Assembly (NCBI GenBank): GCA_013365325.1
Contig: JABVXV010000058.1
Location: forward strand, 210,679-274,678
Length of the DNA stretch: 64,000 bases
Reading direction: 5' to 3'
Source: Dipetalonema caudispina
Taxonomy: Eukaryota; Nematoda; Chromadorea; Rhabditida; Onchocercidae
The notes under the pieces were generated by a model. That model was not told the origin of the DNA, searched no databases, and was given only the letters and a program-made list of their open reading frames with translations. Below are positions 38,901-52,564 of the stretch, piece after piece. Numbering within the stretch: position 1 is the stretch's first letter; each line of letters begins with the position of its first letter. The position numbers and the translations under genes were made by a program.

Positions 38901-41900
38901 TGTATCAACAATTTAGGTAATAGCTATAGCAGAAATGATATTAGAGTGAATTTTAGAATATTTTACCCAATTTCTTGGTAGTTTCGCAGAGATTTTATTC
39001 AAACTACTTCCGCAGAAGGTGTGGGGATCTTTTGGAAAGATAGGCATGAAGTGAATTGTTGTTGGAATGCTATTTAAAGAGGAAAACTATCGGCGAGAAG
39101 TTTAATAGTAAGGGAAAGTACTTCGATACTTGTTATTATTAATTCCTTTTGAATAACTAAGTGCAGTAAAAATTGAAAAAATAAAAGAGAGAGAAAAAGA
39201 TACTGATGGAAGAAAGCTGAGCAAATGAATATGACAGAATAATTCTGACAGGTGTTATAATGCGTGTTGGCTTATGATTAGAAGTAGAAGCAGCCTGTGA
39301 AGTTGAAAATTTCCAGATTGCAAACAATTTTACAAATGAGTTTGAAGAAAATCAATACAAAATATTTCGTTATCATTTTGTAGATAAGATAATTTTCTTA
39401 AGCATTTTTTCGGTCTAAACATATTAAAAATTGCCGGATTTAATTTCAGGAAGTCTGAGTGATAAGAGAAAATCTTCATCATAAACTGCTTCCCAACAAT
39501 CGTACAAGAAAAAGAAATCTTTGAATTTATTGCAAAGATTGTTAATGATTCGAAAAAAAATCGACGTGAAGCAATAGGAAAGCTAAAGAAAGGAAAGAAA
39601 TAGTTTTAACCGATTTCATGCGGATTTAAACATTATGTTTCTTCAGGCGCAGAAAGAAAACTTTAACAATTGAGCAGCTAAATATCTTAAATTTACGACA
39701 TTCGACAACGTCAAACGCAAATCTGTTATTTGCCAAAAAAATCTTAGCAATAAAGTTAATGTCATCAATGAGCACAATTCTATAAATCTTGAATGGGAGA
39801 TTTAAAGCTATCACAAATAAATAGCTAACACTGATAATTGATAAATAGTTATTTATCAAGTAAGCACAAATCATTTTATTCTAAATTATTCATTATGCGA
39901 TAGCTTCATTATCAACTGTTAATCTTATCGCATCCATTTTTCGCAAAAAAAATTTCCATAAATTTTATTAATAGTTGACGGCACTCTTTAATTAACTGAT
40001 TTATTCCAGATGAAAAAGTTGACCACACTAAATTGTACATCATTAATAATAGTAATACACTTAATATTAACCATGCATTAGTTAAAGCCGCTTCAGGGAG
40101 ATTCCAAAAAATTATGCAAACTATGCCGAAATATTCGGTATATAAATTTTTTCATATACATTAGATTTTTCAAAAATTCCCAACAATCTATTGGATTCAG
40201 GTCCCAAAATTCATAGGATCCCTTTGTCAAAGGAATCTTTTCCTTTTTCACCGGCATTTTACATTTTAAACTTCTGATCAGAAAATCTGTTTTCCAAAAT
40301 AAATGGAAACATCACAGAGGAACGATGAAGAAGCAAGGAAAAGAATGCTGTGACACAAGTTGGGAGGTCATCTGAAAGCAATGGCACGGAGCAGTAAAGT
40401 ACTACTCATTCAGGTTTTTTCCTTTTTACTTTCTTTGGTATTCCTTGTGATACCGGAAATAAACCAATAAGATCTTCTTTGTAATACTGGGAATAAACCA
40501 ACCGGATCAAATTAGCTAAGAGTTCCCCCTCCACTCAATTACAGAGTTGTTTTGCAATTATTGCTAAGGAATATCTCCCCAATGGGGATATTAGAGGAAG
40601 AGTAGCTATTATCAACGCACAATAACTGCTTGCTGCTTCTATTTTCTAAAGACGTCTAAAGAATAATCATTAATTAGTTATTATTAAAATTAATGATAAA
40701 ATAAATAATACAAACGTTATAAACAGCGATGAAATGACTTTGATTGATAGTGACAATTTCAGCTTGACGAACAACACGTGCTGAGCAGGAATGACGTGAA
40801 ATTGATAATTCACCAAAGAGTGAAATTGGTTGTAACGTTTCGATTAGACGCTCATTCTGAAAACTGATAGCAATGTGGTAGCTTCTGTTTGTATGTTCTT
40901 TTTTTTGTTTTATTTTGTTTTTCTCACACATTTCATTTTCAACAACTTCAGTGAAAGGATTCAAATGATTCTCGTGGGAGCGCACTTATGAACTTCGCTA
41001 TGATATTCCAAATGTACCGTCGAATGTAGGAAGATCTGATTTTATAAACCTCAAAAAAGAATGAGAGAGAGAGAAAGAGAGTATAACCTGAAATTGTCCA
41101 TCGGTCTTTATCGATTAATATTACTGTTTTAATGAGGGATTCGATTTGAAATGAAAGTTTGATGCTTGTTAGCTTAACAATCATTGCTTATTGAATGATC
41201 ACGTTCACGTGTAATGTTGGATAGAAGAGAGCAAGATACGTGAAAAAAGAAGCATATCTTTTAGGTTTTGTCTACATTTCAAGTATTAAAGTTATGAAGT
41301 GTTCCTTCAATGCAGGAAACAAGACAGAATCGATTATTTGGTACTAAATCTACAGACAAGAAATAAGTGAAATCCAATTCCTAACTGTCGGATGAATTAA
41401 AGCAAATGATTGCAGTATTGACCTCCTTCAACAATTAATGACTTGATCGGTCCAACGTGTAATAGCCATTAGAAATCGAGCACCTAACTGGCCTACTAGT
41501 TTGATTTTTGATTAACTTTCATACATTGCATAAGTTAGGCATGGAGGTTCGAAGTTCACTGTGGTAGAAAGAGTTTCAACTTTTAAGCATTCATAAAAAT
41601 TTCCCTTTCATAAACTTTCATTTTTAAAAAACTAACTTCAGCGGTGGAGAGAAAAAGTTGAACTTCACCGGATAGTAGCAAATACCAATAAAAGATCTGA
41701 TCACCACTTTGGAATACTGCAAAATTGGAAGAGAAGAAATATTTGCATTGCATTTTGAATGATTAAATCAAATCAATTGTTATGCTTTCGCTCTTATCCA
41801 ATTGATCATTTGATGACAATTTCATTGATCTCTTGAAATGAAAAAAGAAGAAATACTTGGAAAAAATTGACATGCTTATAATTCCTGAGATTTCTTGGAC

Positions 41901-43595
41901 AATATGAATAAACTTCTTTGCTAGACTTTAATCTTCGTTCACTAGTAAGTTGTTTCTATTACAAATGATGTTGCTCTTTTCATTTGCCTACAACTGTTTT
42001 TTAAATTATTTTCCAAGTTTAAAATGCAGTAGAATTCATCTGAACCAATTTAACTCATATTATTTTTCATCTTATTATTACGCTATTAATTTTAATCTAT
42101 TTTATTCTGGTAATTATAGCTTTTCGAAATATAATAAATTTTTTTTCACAAGACAATATTCCAGTACCAACAAGAAGAAATTGCAAAATTTTATGAATAA
42201 AACAAACAATTATCTTATGCAAATTCAAAATGAAATTTTCGTTTGATCACTTTCAACAAATTCTGCAAAAAACACGAAATTCAAAATTAAACACTAAAGT
42301 GTCACATTTATTCCTTTTTATTTCCTAAAGTACTATTCTTCAGAAAAGACTGAAAAATAGAACTTTGTAAACACATTCAAGTTTTCTTTTCAAAATAAAA
42401 TTAAAACCTGAAAGTGAAAAAACGAAAATAGTATTCATACAGCTTGCATCATTTATTTGATGGATCACTTCATATTGCTAAAAAATTTTTAATTTCTAAC
42501 TACAAAAAAGAAAAAAAAAACATTTTTCGCTTTTAATTTTCAAAATGTATTTCTTAAAGATTCATTTTTTCTACTTTAACTCTCGGATTAGAAATTTTCT
42601 TCACACATTTTCCTAAGAAAAATATACCGGTAAACAGAGGAAAATTTCGATAGTACTAGCACGGCTGGACAATGGACACTTAAACTATATTTATTAGAGT
42701 CCACACTAAATGATTCATCAAGGCGCAGTTCGTACTGCTTTGCTAAACAATTTTTTATTCTTGAAAACTTGTGTGAATGTCCGACAATTTTTCTACAGCC
42801 TTACTTAAAATGATGCTATTACGATATGTAGAAAAGTGAGAAATTTCTTTCTTAAAGACGAAAAATTTTCCCGCGTAAGCTTTCAACCTTTGTTTAAGAA
42901 ATGAGCCAAAGAAATTGATGAGACTATAAATGCAAGTAGCATGCCTTAAGGCTGTCTATAGCGAATCGATGGGGATGAGAGGAAGGTAGAGATTAAAAAG
43001 ATTCGACTCGAAAAATTCTAAAACTACTCCCTTATGTATCGTTGTTGAATTCATTTACTATAACTAACTTTAAATGATATATAGTCGCAGAATTCACCAA
43101 ATTTATCAATAATTAATCATACTACTCCGTCAAACTGCGTGCTACCAATATATTTACAATACAAGGTATATTTGCTCCAAGAGTTCAGTTCCTCCAGCCG
43201 TTAACAAAAATATGTTGTTTGAAATGACTGATTTGATTTTTGACCTTGAACATTTCTTATCATTTACTGATATTCGCTTATATCAAAACTTGTTTGATAT
43301 TTGAAGATCTCATGAAATTAGTAAAATTTCGAATATTGGCGAAATCCCACAATATCTGACTGTTAGTAATAATAATAGTTTTTGATAATAAAATTAGTTT
43401 ACCGATTAAAACTGCTTTGAGATGCCGGGCAAAATAACTGATAATTAAAAGTTAAATATAGAAACGATTACATAAGACTCCGTTGGCAATTTGCTTCGGT
43501 TTGCAATCGCTGTTGCCGAGTATGGTAAAAAGTAGTGCATCAGAAAACTGTTTTAAGCGGCTTTTTCGTTGGATACGAGCAACGAGACGATCCAT
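23999..43595 (-). CDS. epac-1: Epac: cAMP-regulated guanine-nucleotide exchange factor for Rap (RAPGEF3/4 orthologue)
   Basis: Loads GTP on Rap GTPases when cAMP binds. Twenty-four exons, all phases consistent: 43595-43472, 41716-41637, 40856-40712, 37417-37355, 36932-36772, 36476-36378, 35313-35160, 34668-34590, 34130-34002, 33838-33616, 32280-32144, 29114-28923, 28043-27857, 27535-27392, 27212-27017, 26876-26721, 26300-26203, 26045-25899, 25790-25627, 25353-25263, 25092-24889, 24592-24544, 24309-24264, 24080-23999; 1049 residues, close to human RAPGEF4. Domain order: cNMP-binding 1 (about 10-115, LFQSGDQ...FGELS), DEP (about 195-300, GTEMVDWL), cNMP-binding 2 (about 345-490, [18 protein letters not shown]), REM (525-660), RA-like (690-790), CDC25 catalytic (800-1030, [26 protein letters not shown]), and the conserved tail [26 protein letters not shown] and [10 protein letters not shown] are Epac-specific; a PDZ-GEF is excluded by the DEP domain and absence of PDZ. 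Domain 1 lacks the usual phosphate-binding arginine. The donors at 40712 and 37355 were chosen for phase and are the least certain. Confidence 0.94.
29115..32143 (-). other. Large epac-1 intron (between cNMP domain 2 exons)
   Basis: About 3 kb with no nested gene that I can support. It contains several A-tracts at 30930-31070 and a short GA repeat at 31651-31665. Plus-strand open frames at 31369-31641 and 31771-32028 have no recognisable product. Confidence 0.5.
31651..31665. repeat. (GA)n microsatellite
   Basis: Short GA dinucleotide run inside the large epac-1 intron. Confidence 0.8.
37418..40711 (-). other. Large epac-1 intron after cNMP domain 1
   Basis: About 3.3 kb. I see no nested gene, repeat family or RNA gene. 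The following small exon 37417-37355 was inferred from phase, so an additional short exon inside this interval is possible. Confidence 0.45.
41063..41082. repeat. (GA)n microsatellite
   Basis: Imperfect GA run with one AAA interruption, in the epac-1 intron between exons 2 and 3, about 210 bp before exon 3. Confidence 0.8.
41717..43471 (-). other. First epac-1 intron
   Basis: About 1.75 kb, AT-rich, between the first two coding exons. Nothing else recognised. It is long enough to hold intronic regulatory sites, but I can point to none. Confidence 0.45.
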
Positions 43596-43596
43596 G

Positions 43597-43608
43597 CTGA
43601 AGTTAAAT
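43597..43608 (-). promoter_or_regulatory. Splice acceptor 1 nt before the epac-1 ATG (putative trans-splice site)
   Basis: On the minus strand TTAACTTCAG is followed by C and then the ATG at 43595. An acceptor this close to a start codon is typical of nematode spliced-leader addition. A cis-spliced upstream exon is the alternative, with the ATG then possibly internal. Confidence 0.5.
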
Positions 43609-46600
43609 CATTAGTAAATTTTGAAGTTCGAAAAAGATTTCAAAAAAGCAAAAAATTTGTGGAATTTTAAGAAAATAAGAGAAAAGATATTAATGCTAAA
43701 ATTAGAAGTCTTGAAGTATTGGACCATGGAACCCAATTGGATTCTGCGCTCTCCACGTATATACTACTTCCCTTTTTTCCTCTTTGCTGGTAAATTAAAA
43801 AGTAATGGATTCTTTTCTCGATCTAACAAGACCCTTGATCCCACTTTAATTTCATCCTTATTTTCTCTCTTAAAATTACCTTCTAGTGTATTATGATAAC
43901 TAATGCATTCAGACAAATATTAAACCTTAAAATCAAAACAAATCAAACATTCAAATTGTGAATTTCAAAAAGAAAAAAAGAATTAAATCCGAAAACAATA
44001 AATCTTTTCCATTCTGTTTTTTTGCAACAGTTAACGGAATTTTTATCACCGGGAATAATGCTTATCAACAAAAAAAATCAGTGATATGATTTTAAACAAA
44101 TATGTCTGTTTTTCAGGAATCTTCAGTAATAAGAATCTACTCGCAATGATCGTTTCCAAACTTATTATTTACTTCGTAGAATTCACAAAAGCTTTAAATT
44201 TTAATCAATAAGCCCTCTTTCGGAATGCTTCAAAACTCTCAGTATGAGACTGAAAAAGAAAGATGTAACGTTGAAAATGTTGAAAATCAATCAATGATTC
44301 CCCATGATAACATATCCATGTAATATTACTGCAAAAAAATTCATTATGCTTTTTTTATGGATGCAACCATTCAAGCTTAAACTATCATATTTTCCAAAAA
44401 AATATAACCTTGGCGTAAACTTTTTTTTGGAAACCCTTCTATACAATCTATGTAATTTCGATCATTTGATTGTTTTCTTCTTCCGTTGGAACAAACAAAA
44501 GTGTTGAAGAGAGATGGAAGATCGATAGTAGATGAGTGGCGAATATACTTCGAGCAACAGAGCACGAAGTGAATTTATTTCATTGCTTTGCTCATTTTAT
44601 CTAAATTGAAAATCACTTCTTATGATAGCCAAAAATTGTATTAATACATGTGAATGAGAGATAAATTATTTAATGTTTTGAGGAAGATGACAGAGAGATA
44701 CTTTAATGGAAATGACTGAGTACGTCTGGGAAAGAAGGTATGTCTGTTACGATGCGCTCCTACTCACTAAAATCAATTGGTTTTAGTTTGATTGAAATGT
44801 CCTTATTCACCGTATAAAGTGCTTTTGCTATTCACCTGCTTGTTTTGATATTACCACAAAAATATTATCGAGGATAAATTTAATTTTTTAATAATTCCTG
44901 TTATAGCAAGTTGATAAAGATAATTCATCAAAATAACAACTGAATACCCTTTTTTTTTTGTAAATAAAAATTATAGAAGGTAATCTAAAGCTGAACAAAA
45001 CAACACTCTTGAAGTCAGTTATTGTTAAAGAAATGAGAAAAATCTGAAGGGAAATTTCCGAAAGGATCAGTTTTTTCCTTTTTTCTTTTTGCGGAGCAAA
45101 TATTTCAATTAGCAATGACGATCGTTTTCCATAGGGAGTACACATTTTAACGACAATCCTTCTCACAACGAAAGAATGATTTTATTAGTTTTATTAGAAT
45201 TTTGTTCAAGTCTTATATTCTTCATTACATAAAGATCAAAAACAGATTAAGTATTTGCAACTTATAGTACAATGTTGCGATATCTTTTCAAGCGAACAAA
45301 AATCAAACAATAATATGAATCATTGAAATATTGAAAATGTTTACAGAGCCTTAAGAAATATTTCAAACTATTAGATAGATAAATGTGATAAGAAAGAACA
45401 ATATTTTATATCACCAACTATTCTTACTTTTTCCTTTGATCAGTAATAATACTAACGAATTGCAAAAAACAAGCAAACATAATTCTTCCTTACACCTAAA
45501 ATTCTTGGCATTCTCAAATATCAAAAATTGAGTAGAGAAAAATCTTTTAAAAAAATGAAAACCAGAAAATTATTTAATGCATTTCAAAATTAAATTTTTG
45601 ATTTTCGAGAAAATATTTTGGCTGACAGTTTTTTCCTGTGCAAGAAATAAATTGTCCAATCCATCCTCAAAATAATTAGTGAAGCTAACAATTAAAGCAA
45701 AGGAACTTTCATTGTAGGTAAGCAGATTCGATTAGGGTAGAATAAAAAGTTTGTGAAAAGTTTTTCATTTTTTACCCAAAGACATAAAAACAGAAAAAAA
45801 AGTATCTGATATCTGAGGGCAGGTAAAAGATAAGCAGATGGACAAATGGACCTTACTTTATTAGTCTAGAACTAATAATAAATAGCCTGGACAGAAGTAA
45901 ATCGCTTCTCTCTATAATCGTTTTGTTTACTATGAGGGCCAAACAAATGTACGGAGAGATGAACAAAAGTTTCAAGTCTACTACTCTTTTATCGGTCATT
46001 TTATCCAATAAGGCTACCCATACATGACCTGGCTGGATTTATGTAATAATCACTGATGCAATGTAATAGGTTAACCCATTACTGGCTTAGGTATTTGTAT
46101 TTTCTCTGCTGAAAAGATGATTGCAATGATTAAAGATGATAAGGAAAAAGTTAAGTACATTTTCATTAATTATAAATTATTTGTAAATATAGGTTACAAA
46201 CAGTTGTGAAAAATACATAACTTTGTGATGTATTTTAGATGGAAGAGTACCAAAAAAGGCCAAAATGTGTGGCATATTTTGAGAAGAAACCGATGAAAAA
46301 AGGCCTATGGAATAAATAAGATAGATTTAGGCATTCAAAACAATCTAAATATTGTTATAAACAAGTAGGGAAGGGCCTATCTGTAGGCCTAACAACTAAA
46401 GCTACAAATTGAACAACGTGAAATTACGTAAAGATCGATTACGAAATTATGATTACGTCTTTTCAAATAAGTAATGATGAGCCACATTTTCAATCATTCA
46501 ACTAACTATATGAATAATTTAGATAACAAACACGAAATATCAAGCATCGATGGTGTATAACATAGATTGAGTTTGTGTATGCCTGTGTATGTTGGGCCAT

Positions 46601-49600
46601 GCAGACAAGCTTGTATGCCTAGACAAACCTAAAGGAGTTGGCCATAAGGTTTCATGAGGGTAAGAAATGATGCGATGGCTAACAATAATAAAGACATAGT
46701 TATGAGAGAAAGAAGCATAGTTGGTGACAAAGAAATGGATGAAAAAAAATGCGAACTATTGCAGAAAAAAAAAGAAAGGAGATGAGGAAACATATCTTGG
46801 CCTAGTGTTTTCTTCAGGCTTAACCTAACTATATCTTAAATAAAAATGATGGAACATCTGGTTGATTTCGTGTTTCAGGTAAACTTCACTCGAATTTTTC
46901 GGGAATGAAATAATAATTGAAGAGTAAGAAGGTATTTTTGACACTTCCTTCCTTTCTTATTCTCTAAAATTAAGTGATATTATGAAAGTTTCATTTGACC
47001 AATAATTCCAGAAAATACAATTTTTTTCAAAATCTTCCAAATTCCTATCACGAAGAATAAGAAAGACCTTACACGTGATTTAAATTACATCTTTAAGATT
47101 CGAGAAATAATCTTAAAACTTCATTCTACAAATTCTATATTTTCCAACTAATGGCACAAAAGCACACTTCTTAGCTGGCAATTGAGTTAGACTCTTGAGT
47201 ACTTCATATTTGTCTGTATCTCAATTTGTACTAGTCTACCTAGAATGAATAGAGCTTCGTAAACTACTGATGTTTGGGGAAAATCTTACTTTTCACTCCG
47301 ATACAATTGCGAGTACTCTGACCATTGTCCATTTATAATGATTTGATAAAGCAATTGGCGAAAAAAAAAGCTGTAATGATTCTCAAAGAAGGTTATATTT
47401 GTTTTAAAGAGAAGTAAAAAAATATTGTAAAAAAAAAAAACGAAGTTTAATTTGCCTTTGATTTATAGCAGTTTTTTTTTATAATTCTTTATTAAACATT
47501 CTGGAAAGGTTAAATTCGAAGTAAATAATCCGAAGAAATGGCAATAGCCCATTCTTTGATCATCGATACTTGAATGTTTCATCATTTACTAATTATCGGA
47601 TAATAATGAAAAAATCGTCACAAATATATTCATCCATCATTGGTTTTATGTTATCAGACATTTTCAAAACTCAAATCAGTGATGACAAATGTTGCTTTAG
47701 CGCTTACCTTTAATGACCCGTTATTGTTGAATAGAATTCTGTTCTTAACTTCGATTCCAGGTGTGCAACACTTGATCAGGTCTAAACATTTCAGCCCTTT
47801 CCTGTTTTATTTTTCTGATTAACTTTCCGTAATTTATGCAAAGGAAAAAAAGTTGGTTTAGTAAACTTCAAGCGCATTCTACATATTTTTCACAGTATCT
47901 CTACATTTACGGAAGTGAGAAAATTGAATTTTAAGTATTTTTATGAACACATGCAACAGGCGCATCTCCAAATTCATTTTGAGTGCATTCATCACAATCA
48001 ATTTGAAAGCTGCAAATTTGACTTATCTTTTATAAAAAATTTTTTTTACAATGAAGTATCAGAAATTTGCAGCAAATTATTGCAACAATCTTCGCCGTTT
48101 GCTTTGCCATTGTAAATGCTTTTCGGGAATGCAAAAATGCACCCCTCCCATCATCGCTACTTCCTTTTACTGTTCCACGACCATGAAATTTCCTCCTCTT
48201 TCAAAAATATTTCATTACTTTTGCAGATTAAAATTTATTTGTCCTGTAGTGGGAATGATTGTTTACCTAAGCTATATAAATATACATAAATCATTTTTCG
48301 TTGATATCAGAATATAAATAATTTTTCTGACTTTAGTCTCAACTGTTTGTGTCATTTCCTTTTTGTGCATTCCTTAATTTAAAGTTAGCACCGTATGATA
48401 ATGCTTGAAATTTTTTTTTGCTTAAATTTTTTTTAATTTCAAATGTGAATATTATACCATAAATAAATACATACACATGGAATATTTCCATTAAGTTAAA
48501 TTTTGACGTCAATTTACATCTTTCTCCTTCAATTCTCTTCGTGAGTTGAATGAAGAGAACTGAAGAAGATATTCTTTCCGTTATACATTAAGGGAGAATC
48601 CGTAACAAATATTTATGCTTGACAATGCCGTAGCACAGTTGCAAAGGCAGAGAGAAAACATCCATCCCTCCAAACTTCACAGCAGAAAATATTTAAAGTC
48701 ATTATTATTGCATGCCGAAAGTTAAATGCCTACTTTTATAAAATTGATGGTTGCTCTTAAACTTCAATAGATTTAAATTCCTGATCGATGTGTCATCACT
48801 ACAGATGACATTTACACCTCTGGCTCAGTCTTGCATTTAATACTTTCCATCCAAATTGACAAATCAAAGGACAAGCAAACAAACGGATCGGCATTGATTA
48901 CCTTTCAAAAAAAAAGGACTAACTGATGAAGTATTTTATGTGAATGCCCATATTTTCCGGATTCTGATGTGATATGAAAATGTTCGTAAAATTGCTTCAG
49001 GTTGATTGAAAGGAGAGCGGAAGAGATTTTATTTACTTTTGCAGTAATGACTACGTAAATTCAAACTATTATAAATATTATTCCTATCGATACATTCCAG
49101 CGAAGATAAATAAATTGTAAGTAGTTGTGATATTGAAGGAATGGAATGGATTGAAGCAATGACCAGAAAAAAGTTCAGGAAATTCTTTTTTCTATTAACA
49201 ATCAATTCCTAAATGAATTTAAAATATCTCACAGACTCCATTAATTCCCTATTAAACAGAACTTAACGATTATACATTCATTCATTCTTCCCTTCCTCTA
49301 TCTTCCCACTCATTTCTCTTTTTTCACTGATTTTTCTTGATGGATCGTATTGCTACAAAGATTTCGAAATCTTACAAACTTTTGAACTCAGCACAAATAT
49401 TTCATTACTTACTCCATGGGATGATGATATATTTTTGCTGAGGAAGACATAATTTTTCTCCAAAAATTATGTACGATTTTTAAGTTTAAATTTTTACTCA
49501 ACAATATGTTAATGCTATGAAATAATTCCTCATCATTTCAATTCAATCGGATCCATTTAATGCCAATAATCGAGATGTAATTTGTTATGAGTATTATTGG

Positions 49601-49870
49601 TAATACCGATACTGATGATTCTTCCGGTACATTGCTACTGGGTCGTTCCTGGTACTGCTATCCAGATGTATCCTTGAATTTTCAATATCTTATCTTAAAT
49701 TAAAAAAAAAAGGAAAAAATGGAGAACTAATAGAATTTCCTGAAAAATTTCTTGCAACAAGCGATTTCTTCAAGAATAATTCTCAACAGTTATTTATAAA
49801 AGCCTCGAAATTAGATGAAATTTTGAGAAGTACTTGACAAGATTCAAAGTTTGAAAAAAATCCATAGATT

Positions 49871-49899
49871 TTTTTTTTCTCTCTCTCTCTCTCTCTCTA
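49871..49899. repeat. (CT)n microsatellite after a T-tract
   Basis: A run of T followed by about ten CT units. Confidence 0.9.
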
Positions 49900-50272
49900 T
49901 AGTTTACCATTTCTCTAAATATCTTTATTGAATTACAAGAGCAACTTAACTCGACATTTTGCATTATTGTTAGGAGAAATTATTCAATTCCAACTGGAGA
50001 AAGCTTTCTTCTTGTCAAATATCACACTGTATCGTTCTCGCTTGTACCATTTATCTTCTACAATTTACATTTTTTCATTCTAGAAACTTATGAAAGAAAG
50101 CATAGAAGACATATTGCGCCCAATGATTCATTTGGAATGCTACCAATCAATATATTGTTCATTTTTATTCAATAAATGCGGGAATATTGCCATTTTTTCT
50201 ATTCATTTTGCTTAATTACTCAAGTTACCTGGAACATATTTTACCGTGAGAGGAAGAGTTAGTTGACATTTT

Positions 50273-50299
50273 CCGGTAAAACCGGTCTTCATTTCCGGT
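50273..50299. promoter_or_regulatory. Cluster of three CCGGT motifs with a hairpin
   Basis: CCGGT occurs at 50273-50277, 50282-50286 and 50295-50299; the first two form a perfect inverted repeat CCGGT-AAA-ACCGG. This is unusual in such AT-rich DNA. The core resembles the Grainyhead/CP2 family site (AACCGGTT). The regulatory reading is inference only. Confidence 0.3.
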
Positions 50300-52532
50300 C
50301 TCTCTTCCTTTCATTTCCTCGCCTACTGTACGGTCAATACCATTCTGTCACAGTGTTAAGAAATGGCATCCATCCTGTTTGTATTGATGATATTACAAAA
50401 AAGTCACCCAAGTCTTTCTATTCCGTCCTCTTTTCTAGCCCAAAAGAAAGAATTTCCAATGAAAGGTTTGCTTGGATTCAACGAATGCAAATTGGAAAGG
50501 AAAGGAAACGCTCATCGAAAAATCATATTTTTTTGAAATTTTAAAATTCTCTATCAAAATTTCAAAAATTTCATATCTTTAAATTTGCTTTCCTCTTGTC
50601 ATTTATATATTATATATAGTTTATCGTTCTTCCAACTGAAATTCCCATTTCTTATTTAACTTTTTTCATCCCAAATTATCCAATTTCTTTCAAGTTTCAA
50701 GTTCATCGATTGATTTGCACTCCTTCCGAAATTTATCGACACAGTTGATGGTAAAGAGACACAATATCAGCGAGAATTATAATTAAATTTCTTATACATG
50801 AATTAAAATTCATAGTAATTCTTCTCCGGTTCTCAATTTTTTCCCGCTAGCCGTACTCGAAAAGGAAGAAGATTCAGGAAATTCAGATTTTTCTGGATTC
50901 AACTTCTTGAACAATGTTCCTTTTAACTTTAACTTCCTTGATTTTTTTCTATTTTCCTGTAGAAACTTTGTATATCACTTCTTTTTTCATTTCAAATCAT
51001 CAATTCTGTTTATTATTCCTTAAATCATCAAACTTCTCTCTTCTTTTTGTGGCGGTAATAACGATCGGTGACCTATGAAGATTCTCTGTATTGTTTGTTA
51101 TTATTACTGTTGCTGTCGTTGATACTGTAAGGACAACGAAGGTTATTCAACTTTTACATAATCAATCATTATTGCACTAAAATTTGCAGGAATATATTAG
51201 TATGATTTCTTTAGTGCCAGATTCATCTCATTACCTAAGTAACTGTCGGAAGTTGAGATTTAAGTGTGAAAAGAGTTGAATGATTTCTTCGCTTTACAAA
51301 TTAATTGAATGAGATTTGTATTGTTAGGATGATTTTTTTCAGTAGCATCCTTCTGATAAAAGATTATGATAGAGAAATCATTCAACAAAGAATAATAAAG
51401 AATATCCCATATTCTGGATCATGCCCTGCTGATTCATGATTTTAAGGATTAGCATTCCGGTTTTTGGTTGCAAGGAGTTGTTTAGCTGCATTGCTTGATG
51501 TTAATCTTTGTAGAAAGTATCCGTGTGATGTAACTTAATTCTCATTCAAAGCTTTTGAAATATTTTATTTACTTATATATTCATGAATATTCTAAACTTT
51601 ACGTTAAACAATAATTGTTGTCATTGTTATTGTTTATCATTGCCGAGAGAGCTCAAATATGATTTTTGGGAAACTTTAGTTCCTTCCTATGATTTGACTA
51701 TAAAATTATTAAAATTATTCATTTTTGACTGTTAGATGTGCCTGAATATTCAACGCGAAACGATGGGTGATTGATCACTCACCGATCATACATAGTTAAG
51801 CATCCATCCAATCACTGCAATGCTTATATTGTCAACCATTTATGTTAGTCATCCGTTAATTAGTGACTGATGAAAAGAATGCTTTATACATGATGAAGAA
51901 ATTAATTGTTAATTTGTCCAGCATATAGGCTCTCTGAAATAGACACATAATGTCAGCCATAAATTTCCTTGGCAAATCATTTATCAGTAGTCAGAGTATC
52001 TTGTGATTAAAAGAAATTTTATGAAACTAATCAGTTGAGGTATCTTTCTAAGATACTTATTCCAGCCGAAGTATTCTTGACAGAGTGACATTATCAGTTG
52101 ATATTTATGGCACATGGTAAATGAAATGAAATGAAACGAATAGAAAATGGATCAAATTCAAACAAATTAGCTCAGTGCAAAGATAATTGTATTCGGACAC
52201 AATTCTTTCTGATACGAGTAATTCATCGTTAAGCTTTTTGATAAATAAGTGTTAAAAAAGAATAAATTGTTAGTAAAATCTACAATGTACCATGTTGTAA
52301 CAGCGAATTCCTTTTCTCTCCTTTGTGCAGAAGCAATGAATTCCAACACTTATTGCGGTCACTCACCATTAGCTTTTTCTTGTGACAAGGAGAATGACCA
52401 TTAGTGATTTTGGATGTAATGGCCATTCCACGATGGTATATACAATTTAAGATCTTTCACAATAGGCTGACTAGTTTTATTGATTAATCTCTCTGACTAA
52501 CCAATCCGGTTCAAATTAATTAAAACAGGTCT

Positions 52533-52564
52533 TACTCCTCCTCCTCCTTCTCCTTCTTCTTACC
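52533..52564. repeat. CTC/TTC pyrimidine tract
   Basis: Run of CTC units passing into TTC units, plus strand, in the gene-poor interval. Confidence 0.8.

Noticed and set aside
40948..41184. Minus-strand open frame between the first epac-1 exons
   Set aside because: Exon 2 (ends 41637) joins exon 3 (starts 40856) in phase and matches the cNMP fold without it.
23999..43595. Assignment of the Rap exchange factor to the PDZ-GEF (RAPGEF2/6, pxf-1) family
   Set aside because: A DEP domain is present, no PDZ domain is seen, and the linker sequences around the second cNMP domain match Epac specifically.
46300..46860. TTAGGC-like words suggesting interstitial telomeric repeats
   Set aside because: Only isolated copies such as TTAGGC, TAGGCC and TTAACC; there is no tandem array.
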